DNA from: Pseudomonas sp. IPO3778
GTDB lineage: Bacteria > Pseudomonadota > Gammaproteobacteria > Pseudomonadales > Pseudomonadaceae
DNA: 64,000 bases
Direction of reading: 5' to 3'
NCBI RefSeq assembly: GCF_013386825.1
Contig: NZ_JACARC010000021.1
Coordinates: 77,504 to 141,503, forward strand
A program made the translations under genes and the position numbers. The first letter of the stretch is position 1. Every line of letters begins with the position of its first letter. Shown in pieces: positions 54,890-62,874 of this stretch. The notes beneath the pieces are model-generated. The model made no database searches, had not been told where the DNA came from, and saw only the letters and a program-made list of their open reading frames with translations.

Positions 54890-55912
54890 ATGTCTGACGC
54901 GACCCAACCCCGTTTCAACGTACCGGATGTGTTCTGGCAAGCCCTGAAGAGCGTCGGGCTGGAGCCGTCCGTGGTGTTGCGCCAGGCACGCTTGCCCATG
55001 ACCCTGCATATCCGCGAGCGGCGCGACCGGCGGCAGGTGACGACGCTGGAGTTCTTTCGCTTGTGGGAGGCGGTGCGGGTGCTTAATCCTGATCCGGCGG
55101 TAGGAATTCTGCTGGTGACGGGGCTTGATGTCACCGCGCTTCCGCCGTCCAGCTTTGCGGCCTTTATCGCCCGGGATTACCGCGATGGCCTGCACCGCCT
55201 CGCCCGCTTCAAGCAACTGTGCACGCCCGAGCGCCTGCAGGTTTGCGAGGAGGGTCGCAGGTGCACGGTGACCATCGACTGGCCGCACACGCCTGAGCCG
55301 CCACCGCCACTACTGGTGGACGCGGCGTTTGCCACGTTTATTGAATTGGGACGGCGAGGTTCCCGTGCGCCCATCATCGCGCTCAAGGTTGAACTGGCTC
55401 GCCCGGACGACGGCAGCACCGTACTGGCAGAGTTTTTCGGCTGCGCCGTGCGCTTTGGTGCCGAGCGCAACGCGCTGGTGTTGGACGCCGCGGATCTGGA
55501 TCGCCCCTTTCCGGGATACAACCCGCAGATGCTGGAAATGCTGAACCCCGGCTTGGTGGCCGCACTCGCCGAGGCATCGGCACCGGCCAGCATTCGCCAT
55601 CAGGTCAAGATCACCCTCAAGCGCTTTCTGGCCAGTGGCCGCCCGGAGATGGTCGAGGTGGCGCGGGAGTTGGGTATGAGCGAACGCACGTTGCAACGGC
55701 GTATTACGGAGGCCGGCACCAGCTTTCGACAACTGATGCTGGAGACCCGCCAGGAAGTGGTGCGCCATCTGCTCAGCGAGCCGACGATTGAAATAGACGA
55801 GATCGCCTGCCTGGTCGGTTATGAAGACACCAACTCGTTTTATCGGGCGTTTCGCGCCTGGGAAGGCACGACACCGGCCCGATGGCGGGCGCTGCAAGCC
55901 CCTACTTGTTGA
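54890..55912 (+). CDS. AraC-family regulator, arabinose-binding-like N-terminal domain (OruR/ToxR type)
   Basis: 340 residues. The N-terminal 200 residues form the sensor domain of this AraC subgroup (FFRLWEAVRVLNPDPAVGI); the C-terminal helix-turn-helix pair is EVARELGMSERTLQRRITEAG and the hallmark IDEIACLVGYEDTNSFYRAFRAWEG. It probably controls the SDR gene just upstream. The last 11 bases overlap the convergent hypothetical gene. Confidence 0.85.
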   Translation: MSDATQPRFNVPDVFWQALKSVGLEPSVVLRQARLPMTLHIRERRDRRQVTTLEFFRLWEAVRVLNPDPAVGILLVTGLDVTALPPSSFAAFIARDYRDGLHRLARFKQLCTPERLQVCEEGRRCTVTIDWPHTPEPPPPLLVDAAFATFIELGRRGSRAPIIALKVELARPDDGSTVLAEFFGCAVRFGAERNALVLDAADLDRPFPGYNPQMLEMLNPGLVAALAEASAPASIRHQVKITLKRFLASGRPEMVEVARELGMSERTLQRRITEAGTSFRQLMLETRQEVVRHLLSEPTIEIDEIACLVGYEDTNSFYRAFRAWEGTTPARWRALQAPTC

Positions 55913-56516
55913 TAAACGCCGGTTGCTTGCACAGGGTCAGGTTGTTGAGGTTCTCGTTGATGTCGAGCTTTGACGAGCCAATATCAAATTGGTAGTAGAC
56001 CTTCCACGAAATCGCCGCCCGATTGCCCGTGGTGCAGAACTTTATCAACTTGGCCTTGCAGGTGGCCTCGTAGAAAGAGCCCGCCAGCATGCGCGCCGGG
56101 CTGGCACCGGGGTCCTTCGACTGGCAGGGACAGTGGGACAGGAACACCTCGGCTTTGGCCGGCGGCCGGCCGCGCAGGCTGACGAAGTTTTGTACGCACT
56201 CGTCGAAGTGTTCGATCATCAACTCTTCCGCGTGGCGGCTTTCGACGTCGACTTGGCGCTGCGCCACCAGGTCCTGGGCCACTGGCAGCATCGACCGATA
56301 TTTCTCCTGGTGCTGATCCGCCGTCAGCTTCGTTTTCATCAACTCTGCATGCAGTTTCAACTTGCTGCCCACCGCGCTGTTGGCGACTTGCTCGCGGGAT
56401 TGACGACTGACAAACACATAGTACCGCGCGCCTTCCAGGCTCAATACCAAGCCGATTGCACCTGGGCGCTCACGAAGCGGCAGCGCTTCTTTGAGTGTGT
56501 CTCGGTAAACCAGCAT
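55902..56516 (-). CDS. Uncharacterised protein with deaminase-like HAE…CPC motifs
   Basis: 204 residues. SRHAEELMIEHFDECV at 93-108 and, after a predicted strand, AEVFLSHCPCQSKDP at 122-136 resemble the two zinc motifs of the cytidine-deaminase fold (H-A-E and P-C-x-x-C), although the second has only one residue between the Cys (C129, C131). Further Cys lie at 153, 161 and 196. The ATG at 56516 has GGGAGAGG upstream. It lies on the same strand as the ECF sigma operon, 104 bases after the anti-sigma gene, and may belong to its regulon. The deaminase assignment is a hypothesis. Confidence 0.6.
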   Translation of the reverse strand: MLVYRDTLKEALPLRERPGAIGLVLSLEGARYYVFVSRQSREQVANSAVGSKLKLHAELMKTKLTADQHQEKYRSMLPVAQDLVAQRQVDVESRHAEELMIEHFDECVQNFVSLRGRPPAKAEVFLSHCPCQSKDPGASPARMLAGSFYEATCKAKLIKFCTTGNRAAISWKVYYQFDIGSSKLDINENLNNLTLCKQPAFINK

Positions 56517-56620
56517 AGGCCTCTCCCTCACCAATCGATAAACCCGAATCAACAGGACGCCAGATTCGGACAGGTACGTTGGTGAACGGTCGAGGGGCCT
56601 GGTTTATTCCATCCCGGTGA

Positions 56621-57388
56621 CTACACGGCCAGGCTCTTCTCGGCACTGCGCGCCATGATTTGCAGATCTTCGAAAGGATTTCTGCCAATCAACATGAACG
56701 CATGGGTTGGGCTGGACCAAAACACCACGTTCAGGCCACGGCGCTGTTCAGTGGCCATGGCCACGGCACCATTTTTTGCCGCTGTGATGCACAGTGCCAG
56801 CGGGCCGTGGCGCGGGTCGAGGTAGGTCAGTTGGCCGATCAGCACGCCATCGTAATCGAGAATTTGTGCGCGCCTGAACGCCGCGCCCGGCAGGTTGATC
56901 GCTTCGGGGCTCAGCGGCAGACCGAGTTGGCGGCCTACCGAACTCAGTTGGGCGATATGCGACTCGGGATCGGTGCTGAGGTTTTCCAGGGTCTGGGGCG
57001 TGTACAACGCCATGTACTCGGCCACCGAGGCGCGCCAGCCCGAACCGGGCTCAGGTCGGGGCCATGCCATGAACAGTCGGTCAGCGACCACGCCAGCCAC
57101 CGCAAAACTTGCGGCCACCGCAAGAAACCTGCGCCGGCTCAAGGTGGGTGTTTGTGCCGATGGCAAGCTGTCGAGCATCGCCTGCAAACGCTCGGTGGGA
57201 GCTTGATCGAGAACCGAATCGAAGGCAGGTTTGAACGACAAGTCACCACGCTTGAGCTGCTCCACGCGGGCAGCCATGGCGGGATCGATGCCCAGCAGGT
57301 TATCGATAATCTGGCACTGCCCGGGGTCCAGCTCACCGTCCAGATAAGCCACCAGCTGTTCATCCGACGGTGGGGTATGTTGAGTCAT
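56621..57388 (-). CDS. Anti-sigma factor for the adjacent ECF sigma factor
   Basis: 255 residues. The N-terminal region (DEQLVAYLDGELDPGQCQII) matches zinc-less anti-sigma domains that cap ECF sigma factors; one membrane helix follows at about 89-105, introduced by SRRRFLAVAASFAVAG, which also resembles a Tat-type signal. The periplasmic part is about 150 residues. The start overlaps the sigma stop by four bases (57385-57388), typical of a sigma/anti-sigma pair. Confidence 0.83.
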   Translation of the reverse strand: MTQHTPPSDEQLVAYLDGELDPGQCQIIDNLLGIDPAMAARVEQLKRGDLSFKPAFDSVLDQAPTERLQAMLDSLPSAQTPTLSRRRFLAVAASFAVAGVVADRLFMAWPRPEPGSGWRASVAEYMALYTPQTLENLSTDPESHIAQLSSVGRQLGLPLSPEAINLPGAAFRRAQILDYDGVLIGQLTYLDPRHGPLALCITAAKNGAVAMATEQRRGLNVVFWSSPTHAFMLIGRNPFEDLQIMARSAEKSLAV

Positions 57389-57894
57389 CGTCGTTCTCCG
57401 CTCGATTTATCCAACAGGCCGCTTGAGTGCGCCGTTTGCGCCAGTTTCAAGCGCGCAGCGGCCAGCCGGCTCATCACCGTTCCCACCGGGATGTGCAGGA
57501 CCTCGGCAATTTCCTTGTATGAAAGCCCTTCGACGTAAGCCAGAAATACCGTCTCCCGCTGGGCTTCGGGTAGCGCATTGACGCGCTTGATGACCTGCGC
57601 GGCCAACACCTGGTCCTGCGCCTGGGTTTCGCCGTCGAACGACAATTCCTCCTCCGCGTCGACAAATCCCTGGCCCTGTCGTACTCGTTGCGAGCGCAAT
57701 TCGTTCAGCCAGATCGAATGCATGATCGTCAGCAGCCAGCGGTCCAGCCGCGTGCCGACCACAAACTGGCCGGCGCGCTCCAGCGCCCGCACGCAGGTGG
57801 CTTGCACCAGGTCATCCGCCACGTGCTTTTGTCGCGACAGCACTAAGCCGTATCGCCATAAACGCGGCAACAGCTGGCTCAACTCACGGCGCAC
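57385..57894 (-). CDS. ECF-family RNA polymerase sigma factor
   Basis: At least 169 residues. Region 2: LWRYGLVLSRQKHVADDLVQATCVRALER with WLLTIMHSIWLNELR; region 4: LPEAQRETVFLAYVEGLSYKEIAEVLHIPVGTVMSRLAAAR, the promoter -35-binding helix-turn-helix (both given as separated segments of the domain). The canonical start in frame is GTG at 57894, but no ribosome site serves it. GGGAGG sits five bases before an ATC codon at 57912, which would give a start 18 bases upstream. Membership of an operon with a b-type cytochrome and TPR gene upstream suggests a redox or envelope signal. Confidence 0.82.
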   Translation of the reverse strand: MRRELSQLLPRLWRYGLVLSRQKHVADDLVQATCVRALERAGQFVVGTRLDRWLLTIMHSIWLNELRSQRVRQGQGFVDAEEELSFDGETQAQDQVLAAQVIKRVNALPEAQRETVFLAYVEGLSYKEIAEVLHIPVGTVMSRLAAARLKLAQTAHSSGLLDKSSGERR

Positions 57895-57941
57895 CTCAGC
57901 GTCTTGGGTGATGGCGACCTCCCGACGGTTTACCCACGGGC

Positions 57942-58493
57942 TTAAGCCTGAGGCGCGGCGGCGATGGCTTCGGCCAGGTCTTCGTACTCTTCGCAGGTGA
58001 TACTGCACAGGGCTTTGATTTTCACCAGTTGCTCCTGGGCCAAGTCCACGCGGCCCTTGATCACATAGGCCTCGCCGAGGTACTCGCGCACTTGGGCGTA
58101 GTTGGGGTCCAGCGCCACGGACTTGAGGTAGTAGCTGATGCCTTCATCGGTGCGACCCAGCTTGCGGGTGGCGTAGCCGCGGTAGTTCAGCGCTTTGGCT
58201 GTGTTCGGGTTTTGCAGGGTATCGAGCAGGGACAAGGCTTCTTCATAACGCCCGTCCTTGGCCAGCCGATAGGCGTAATCAGTGCGGTCGGCGTCCGAGG
58301 TGGCCTTGCTCGTCTGCAACACACACTTGCCGGTCTTCGTGTCCCAGACCTGGCCTTTGGGGCAGTTGGGCTTGGGCGGCGCCGATTCGTCACCGGAAGC
58401 GTGGGCCTGGCCGGCCAGTAACGCGGCGGCCATACAGGCACCGAAGAACAGCGCAGTGCGGTAACCAACGGCGTATTCGTGACGATTCTTCAT
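57942..58493 (-). CDS. Secreted TPR-repeat protein
   Basis: 183 residues with a signal peptide (FFGACMAAALLAGQAHA/S). A small Cys-containing segment (NCPKGQVWDTKTGKCVLQ) precedes about three TPR motifs: ADRTDYAYRLAKDGRYEEAL, TAKALNYRGYATRKLGRTDE, and DPNYAQVREYLGEAYVIKG. A periplasmic interaction partner is the likely role. It lies between the cytochrome b561 gene and the ECF sigma gene on the same strand; its stop is about 30 bases before the sigma start. Confidence 0.8.
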   Translation of the reverse strand: MKNRHEYAVGYRTALFFGACMAAALLAGQAHASGDESAPPKPNCPKGQVWDTKTGKCVLQTSKATSDADRTDYAYRLAKDGRYEEALSLLDTLQNPNTAKALNYRGYATRKLGRTDEGISYYLKSVALDPNYAQVREYLGEAYVIKGRVDLAQEQLVKIKALCSITCEEYEDLAEAIAAAPQA

Positions 58494-58536
58494 GGTTGTG
58501 ATGCTCCGTAACGATAGGGAAAGTACCGCAGCAAAC

Positions 58537-59094
58537 TCAGTGTTGAAGATCGCCCCGAGGGCCGGGCAGCATGCGGCGCAGGGTGCTGTCACGCTGGACA
58601 TAGTGATGCCACAGCGCGGCGCAGGCATGCAGCCCCGCAAGCACGATGATCGCCCAGGCAACGTTGTTGTGCAGGCCACCCAGGGTGCCCCGCAATTCAT
58701 GATCGATCACAAATGGCGCAGGCACCGGGAACAGTCCAAAAAAGTTGAAGGGCTCGCCCTGGGCCCAGCGGAACAGAAAGCCGAGGATGACCTGCGTGAG
58801 TAATAACAGGTATAGACAGCCGTGGGCGATTTTGGCGGCCACGTTCAGCGCTGGGTGCGTGTCGGCCTTTGGGTGATTGCCGCCGAACAGCCGCCAGAGG
58901 ATACGTGCAGCAATCAGCACCGCCATGGCGATGCCCAGGGAGATATGCACGGATTGCAGGCCTTTGCGCAACGGCGTGCCTTTTTCCAGGTTTTCCCAGA
59001 TGTGGGCGCTGGCGAACATGAAGATCACCAGGGCGGCGGTCAGCCAGTGGAAGGTGCGGGTCAGGCGGTCGTAGCGGTCGGCGGGGCTGGTCAT
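58537..59094 (-). CDS. Cytochrome b561 family protein
   Basis: 185 residues with four membrane segments. Heme-ligand His candidates occur in RTFHWLTAALV (helix 1), LQSVHISLGIAMA (helix 2) and HNNVAWAIIVLAGLHACAALWHH (helix 4), as in CybB/YceJ. Such proteins pass electrons from quinol or superoxide across the inner membrane. AGGAAA lies ahead of the ATG at 59094. First gene of the sigma/anti-sigma transcript. Confidence 0.87.
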   Translation of the reverse strand: MTSPADRYDRLTRTFHWLTAALVIFMFASAHIWENLEKGTPLRKGLQSVHISLGIAMAVLIAARILWRLFGGNHPKADTHPALNVAAKIAHGCLYLLLLTQVILGFLFRWAQGEPFNFFGLFPVPAPFVIDHELRGTLGGLHNNVAWAIIVLAGLHACAALWHHYVQRDSTLRRMLPGPRGDLQH

Positions 59095-59303
59095 GGGCGT
59101 TTCCTGGGTGGTCTGTGTGGTGAACACCGCAGCGGGGGGAGTTATTCGGTCGTGAGTGAAGTTTATGTGAGCGCGAACGAATACAACGCTTCTTGGGCTG
59201 GGAGGAAAACACCCAGAAACCAAATCACTCGCCTGCCACTTCGCGTTTTATGGGACTTACGGCTTATCTGAACATCACCCATCGGATGAAACGCACTTGA
59301 ACA

Positions 59304-59320
59304 AGTCCCATGCTGGGACT
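59304..59320. promoter_or_regulatory. Candidate HigA operator
   Basis: AGTCCCA at 59304-59310 and TGGGACT at 59314-59320 form a perfect inverted repeat with a three-base spacer, ending ten bases before the higB start codon. A third half-site TGGGACT lies at 59251. Toxin-antitoxin operons are usually repressed by their HTH antitoxin at such sites; binding is inferred from position. Confidence 0.55.
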
Positions 59321-59330
59321 AGGATCTTTA

Positions 59331-59633
59331 ATGAGAATTGTCGCTGTCAGCCAACTAAAGGCCTTTTGGCAAAAACGCCCGGATGCAGAGCAATCATTCC
59401 TCGCCTGGATTGATGAGGTCAAAAAAGCAGACTGGAAGACCCCGGCTGATATCAAGGCTCAGTTTCGTCACGCCAGTGTTCTAAAAAGCCGCAGGGTCGT
59501 GTTCAACATCAGAGGTAACGACTATCGGCTCGTGGTTGCCGTTGCTTATCGCTACGGCGCCCTCTATATCAAATTCGTCGGTACGCATAAGCAGTACGAC
59601 GTCATTGATGCCGATACCGTTGAAATGGAGTAA
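59331..59633 (+). CDS. higB: HigB-family toxin (RelE superfamily mRNA interferase)
   Basis: 100 residues with the HigB opening MRIVAVSQLKAFWQKRPDAE and the C-terminal VVFNIRGNDYRLVVAVAYRYGALYIKFVGTHKQYD region, where basic and aromatic residues of the ribosome-dependent RNase lie. The toxin gene precedes the antitoxin gene by three bases, the order typical of higBA. Cleaves translated mRNA when HigA is lost. Confidence 0.9.
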   Translation: MRIVAVSQLKAFWQKRPDAEQSFLAWIDEVKKADWKTPADIKAQFRHASVLKSRRVVFNIRGNDYRLVVAVAYRYGALYIKFVGTHKQYDVIDADTVEME

Positions 59634-59636
59634 GCC

Positions 59637-60008
59637 ATGAATATTCGCCCTATCCACACCGAGCAAGACTACCGGGACGCGCTGAAGTCTGTATCTCAAT
59701 TGTTCGACAATGAGCCTGAACCCGGCACACCTGAAGGCGACTATCTTGATGTGATGATTACGCTAATTGAAGTCTACGAAGCGAAGCACTTCCCGGTGGA
59801 TTTGCCCAACCCGGTGGATGCCATCCGTTTCAGAATGGAGCAGTCGGGGCTATCGGCAGCTGACCTGGTACCTGCTATTGGCCGACAGAATCGGGTTTAT
59901 GAGGTACTGAACGGAAAGCGGGCTCTTACGCTACCGATGATTTGGAAGTTGCATGAGATGTTTGGGATTCCGGCAGAAAGCCTGATAAAGCCAGTAAAGA
60001 TTGCTTGA
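59637..60008 (+). CDS. higA: HigA-family antitoxin (XRE helix-turn-helix)
   Basis: 123 residues. The N-terminal part contains EGDYLDVMITLIEVYEAKHF as in the HigA group that pairs with this HigB; the C-terminal HTH is IRFRMEQSGLSAADLVPAIGRQNRVYEVLNGKRALTLPMIWKLHEMFG (the recognition part being GRQNRVYEVLNGKR). It binds and inactivates HigB and probably represses the operon through the dyad at 59304-59320. Confidence 0.9.
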   Translation: MNIRPIHTEQDYRDALKSVSQLFDNEPEPGTPEGDYLDVMITLIEVYEAKHFPVDLPNPVDAIRFRMEQSGLSAADLVPAIGRQNRVYEVLNGKRALTLPMIWKLHEMFGIPAESLIKPVKIA

Positions 60009-60020
60009 GATCAGAAACGA

Positions 60021-60057
60021 AAAAGCCCCGTAGTTTATTCAACTACGGGGCTTTTTC
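60021..60057. terminator. Bidirectional Rho-independent terminator
   Basis: AAAAAGCCCCGTAGTT at 60021-60036 pairs perfectly with AACTACGGGGCTTTTT at 60042-60057 around a five-base loop, with A/T runs on both sides. It ends higBA on the plus strand and tRNA-Ser on the minus strand. Confidence 0.93.
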
Positions 60058-60064
60058 TATGTAA

Positions 60065-60154
60065 TGGCGGAGAGATAGGGATTCGAACCCTAGGTACCGG
60101 TGAAGGTACAACGGATTTCGAATCCGTCCCATTCGGCCACTCTGGCATCTCTCC
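60065..60154 (-). tRNA. tRNA-Ser (anticodon CGA)
   Basis: 90 bases on the minus strand. The acceptor stem is GGAGAGA/TCTCTCC with discriminator G and an encoded CCA at 60067-60065. The anticodon stem-loop ACGGA-TTCGAAA-TCCGT carries CGA, reading UCG. A long variable arm follows (class II tRNA), then GGTTCGAATCC as the T loop. Preceded by a good promoter at 60165-60192 and followed by a terminator. Confidence 0.97.
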
Positions 60155-60164
60155 AACGGCGCGC

Positions 60165-60192
60165 ATCATAACAGCCTGTTTCGTGGAAGCAA
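60165..60192 (-). promoter_or_regulatory. Sigma-70 promoter of tRNA-Ser
   Basis: On the minus strand, TTGCTT (60192-60187) and TATGAT (60170-60165) are 16 bases apart; a GC-rich discriminator (GCGCGCC-like) follows, as in stringently controlled tRNA promoters. Transcription would start about four to seven bases before the tRNA 5' end. Confidence 0.7.
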
Positions 60193-60237
60193 AGCGCCTA
60201 AGCGATTTTTTTCCGTGCTATCAGATGCTTGCGTCGA

Positions 60238-60951
60238 TTACAGCGGTACGCCAAGACGGTTGGCGACTTCTTCGTAGGCTTCAATAACGTCACCGAGGCC
60301 CTGGCGGAAGCGGTCTTTGTCCATCTTCTTGCGGGTGTCTTTGTCCCACAGGCGGCAGCCGTCCGGGCTGAATTCGTCGCCCAGGACGATGGAGCCGTCG
60401 TGGAACACACCGAATTCCAGTTTGAAGTCCACCAGCAGCAGGCCGGCGTCGTCGAACAGTTTGCTCAGGACGTCGTTGACCTTCAGGGACAACTCCTTCA
60501 TGCGAGCCAGTTGCTCAGCAGTGCCCCAACCGAATGCCACCACGTGGGATTCGTTGATGAACGGGTCGCCCTTGGCGTCGTCCTTCAGGAACAGTTCGAA
60601 GGTGTAAGGGTTGAGCTTAAGGCCCTCTTCCACGCCCAAACGCTTCACCAGGCTGCCGGCGGCGTAGTTACGCACGACGCACTCGACCGGGATCATGTCG
60701 AGTTTTTTCACCAGGCATTCGTTGTCGCCCAGCAGCTTGTCGAATTGGGTCGGAATACCGGCCGCTTCGAGTTTCTGCATGATGAAGGCGTTGAACTTGT
60801 TGTTCACCATGCCTTTGCGGTCAAGCTGTTCGATGCGCTTGCCGTCGAACGCCGAGGTATCGTTGCGAAACAGCAGGATCAAGCGGTTGGCGTCGTCGGT
60901 CTTGTACACCGATTTGGCTTTGCCGCGGTAGAGTTCTTCACGTTTTTCCAT
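60238..60951 (-). CDS. purC: Phosphoribosylaminoimidazole-succinocarboxamide (SAICAR) synthase
   Basis: 237 residues, the usual bacterial length. Start [20 protein letters not shown] holds the ATP-binding G-K-A-K segment; [20 protein letters not shown] and the Asp-rich [10 protein letters not shown]…[13 protein letters not shown] are family signatures. It joins aspartate to CAIR in purine synthesis. Last gene of the dapA-bamC-MBL-purC cluster (27 bases after the MBL gene). Confidence 0.96.
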   Translation of the reverse strand: MEKREELYRGKAKSVYKTDDANRLILLFRNDTSAFDGKRIEQLDRKGMVNNKFNAFIMQKLEAAGIPTQFDKLLGDNECLVKKLDMIPVECVVRNYAAGSLVKRLGVEEGLKLNPYTFELFLKDDAKGDPFINESHVVAFGWGTAEQLARMKELSLKVNDVLSKLFDDAGLLLVDFKLEFGVFHDGSIVLGDEFSPDGCRLWDKDTRKKMDKDRFRQGLGDVIEAYEEVANRLGVPL

Positions 60952-60978
60952 GATGGGCTCCGCTTTACGTTAGGTGGG

Positions 60979-61737
60979 CTAGGCGATATGTCGCCAGTCG
61001 AGCCCTGAATCTTGATCGGCCAGTTGCAGCCAGTCCGGGTCGCACCCAAGGGTGTCGACAAAACATTGCCGGGCAAGCGTCGGCAGGTTGTTCTTGCTGC
61101 TCAGGTGGGCCAGGACCAGGTGTTGCAGGTCTTGCCAGCCCAACTCATACACCAGGTACGCCGCCTGATGGTTGTTCAAATGTCCAAACTGCCCGCCGAC
61201 CCGCTGCTTGAGAAAGCTCGGATAGTGACCACGCGCGAGCAGGTCGCGGCAATGGTTGGACTCAATCATCAAGGCATCGAGGTCCCGATAACCGTCCAGC
61301 ACCTTGGCGCAGTAGGAACCCAGGTCGGTGAGCAGGCCGAAGCGCCGCTCACCGTCACTGAATACGTATTGCGTCGGTTCCTGGGCATCGTGGGCCACTT
61401 CAATTACATCGATGCTCAAGGCACCGATCTGCAATTGCTCGCCACCGGCCAGCAAACCTGCGGGTTCAATCGGTTTGCGCATCCCGCGCAAGGTACCGCG
61501 ACTGAGGTACACCGGAAGATTGTAGCGCCGAGACAGCAAACCCACGCCATGCACGTGGTCGGCATGTTCGTGGGTCACCAGAATCGCACTCAACTGCGTG
61601 GGGTGAACCCCCAGGCGCAGCAGGCGCCGCTCGGTTTCCCGCAGGGAGAAACCACAATCCACCAGGATATACGTGTCGTCGTGGGCTACAAGCGTGCCGT
61701 TCCCTTGGCTACCGCTGCCGAGAACGGCAAAACGCAT
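60979..61737 (-). CDS. MBL-fold metallo-hydrolase, YycJ/WalJ-like
   Basis: 252 residues. Metal motif VTHEHADHVHG (HxHxDH), LIESNHCRDLL and LAHLSSKNNLP further on, and an N-terminal LGSGSQGNGTLV. This is the YycJ/exonuclease-like branch of MBL proteins that may act on nucleic acids. Conserved position between bamC and purC in pseudomonads. It starts four bases after the bamC stop, so translation is coupled. Confidence 0.85.
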   Translation of the reverse strand: MRFAVLGSGSQGNGTLVAHDDTYILVDCGFSLRETERRLLRLGVHPTQLSAILVTHEHADHVHGVGLLSRRYNLPVYLSRGTLRGMRKPIEPAGLLAGGEQLQIGALSIDVIEVAHDAQEPTQYVFSDGERRFGLLTDLGSYCAKVLDGYRDLDALMIESNHCRDLLARGHYPSFLKQRVGGQFGHLNNHQAAYLVYELGWQDLQHLVLAHLSSKNNLPTLARQCFVDTLGCDPDWLQLADQDSGLDWRHIA

Positions 61738-61741
61738 CGGA

Positions 61742-62857
61742 TCAGCCCAGGTTGTCCTGAATCACGCCCAACACTTTGCGCGCCACATCGGCCGGCGCCA
61801 CGGTGTTGATGTTTTTCTCGACGGTGACTTGCACGCTGTCGCCGACCTTGCTCAAACGAACCTGGTAGCGATCGGCACGAGTCTCGATCTCTTCCTTGGT
61901 CGGCTTGCTGCCAAACAACTTGCTGAAGAAACCTGGCTCGTCGTCTTTCTTCTCGGCTTTTTCGGCCAAGTTGATGTAGTACAGGCCCAGGCTGCGGTTG
62001 ATGTCTTCAACGCGCCATTCGCCGTGTTCCAGCGCGCGGCCGACACTCGACCAGGCGCGGTCCAGGTCTTCACCCAGGTTGAGTACCACGTTGCCGCTGC
62101 CGTCTTCACTGAGGCTGACGCGGTTAGGTGTGTCAAAGCTGCCGGCGGCGAGCAAGGAGACGGAACCGCCTTTCTCGGAGATACGGCTCATGCTGGCGAG
62201 CATTTCGTCGACCAGGGCAGCGTCCACGCCGGTGTTGACCGAGCGCGGGGTGAAGTCGACGTTGGCGGTGCTGCCGGCAGGACGCTCGGCGCTGACCACA
62301 TAGACTTCACTGGTATTACGTTGCACGCCAGGCTCAATACGCACGCGGATGCGGGCTTCGCTGTCATTGGCGACGCCGCCGGCCTGCAGGCGCTTGGCCA
62401 TGGATGCCGACAGTTCGCTGGTGTGCTGCCATGCAGTGGTGAATTCACCGGTCTGCGGGCGTTGCTCGTCAATGCGGAAACCGTTGTCCTCGAAGAACTG
62501 CACGGCCACCGGCCAGACTTCGGCAGGTGGACGCTGGGCCATCACCCAACGGGTGTCGCCGCTCTTCTGCAGGCTGTAGTCGCTGGCATCGGCCACGGCC
62601 GACAGCGGCTGTGGACGCGGCACTTCGTACTCACCCTTGAAGGTGTCGTCGGCCACGTTGCGCGGAATCGGCAGCAATGGGTCAAGGCGCTTGGCGACAT
62701 TGACGTCCGGCGGCAGTTTCATCGGGGCGGTTTGTTGGGCTTCCAGGTAATCGCTACCGCGGTCGCGGAAGTAGCCTTCCGGGCCCCAGATCCAACCGCA
62801 GCCACTGGTGCTGGAGATAATCAAGGCAAGTGCGGAAAGTCCGGCCAATCGCTTCAT
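61742..62857 (-). CDS. bamC: Outer membrane assembly lipoprotein BamC
   Basis: 371 residues. The lipoprotein signal ends SSTSGCGW with the lipidated Cys at about residue 20. A conserved unstructured segment (PEGYFRDRGSDYLEAQQTAP, PPDVNVAKRLDPLLPIP) binds BamD in the family; two helix-grip domains follow. It is part of the BAM complex that inserts outer-membrane beta barrels. It lies 17 bases after dapA, the standard dapA-bamC order. Confidence 0.93.
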   Translation of the reverse strand: MKRLAGLSALALIISSTSGCGWIWGPEGYFRDRGSDYLEAQQTAPMKLPPDVNVAKRLDPLLPIPRNVADDTFKGEYEVPRPQPLSAVADASDYSLQKSGDTRWVMAQRPPAEVWPVAVQFFEDNGFRIDEQRPQTGEFTTAWQHTSELSASMAKRLQAGGVANDSEARIRVRIEPGVQRNTSEVYVVSAERPAGSTANVDFTPRSVNTGVDAALVDEMLASMSRISEKGGSVSLLAAGSFDTPNRVSLSEDGSGNVVLNLGEDLDRAWSSVGRALEHGEWRVEDINRSLGLYYINLAEKAEKKDDEPGFFSKLFGSKPTKEEIETRADRYQVRLSKVGDSVQVTVEKNINTVAPADVARKVLGVIQDNLG

Positions 62858-62874
62858 GCGTAGTGCTTCCTCAA

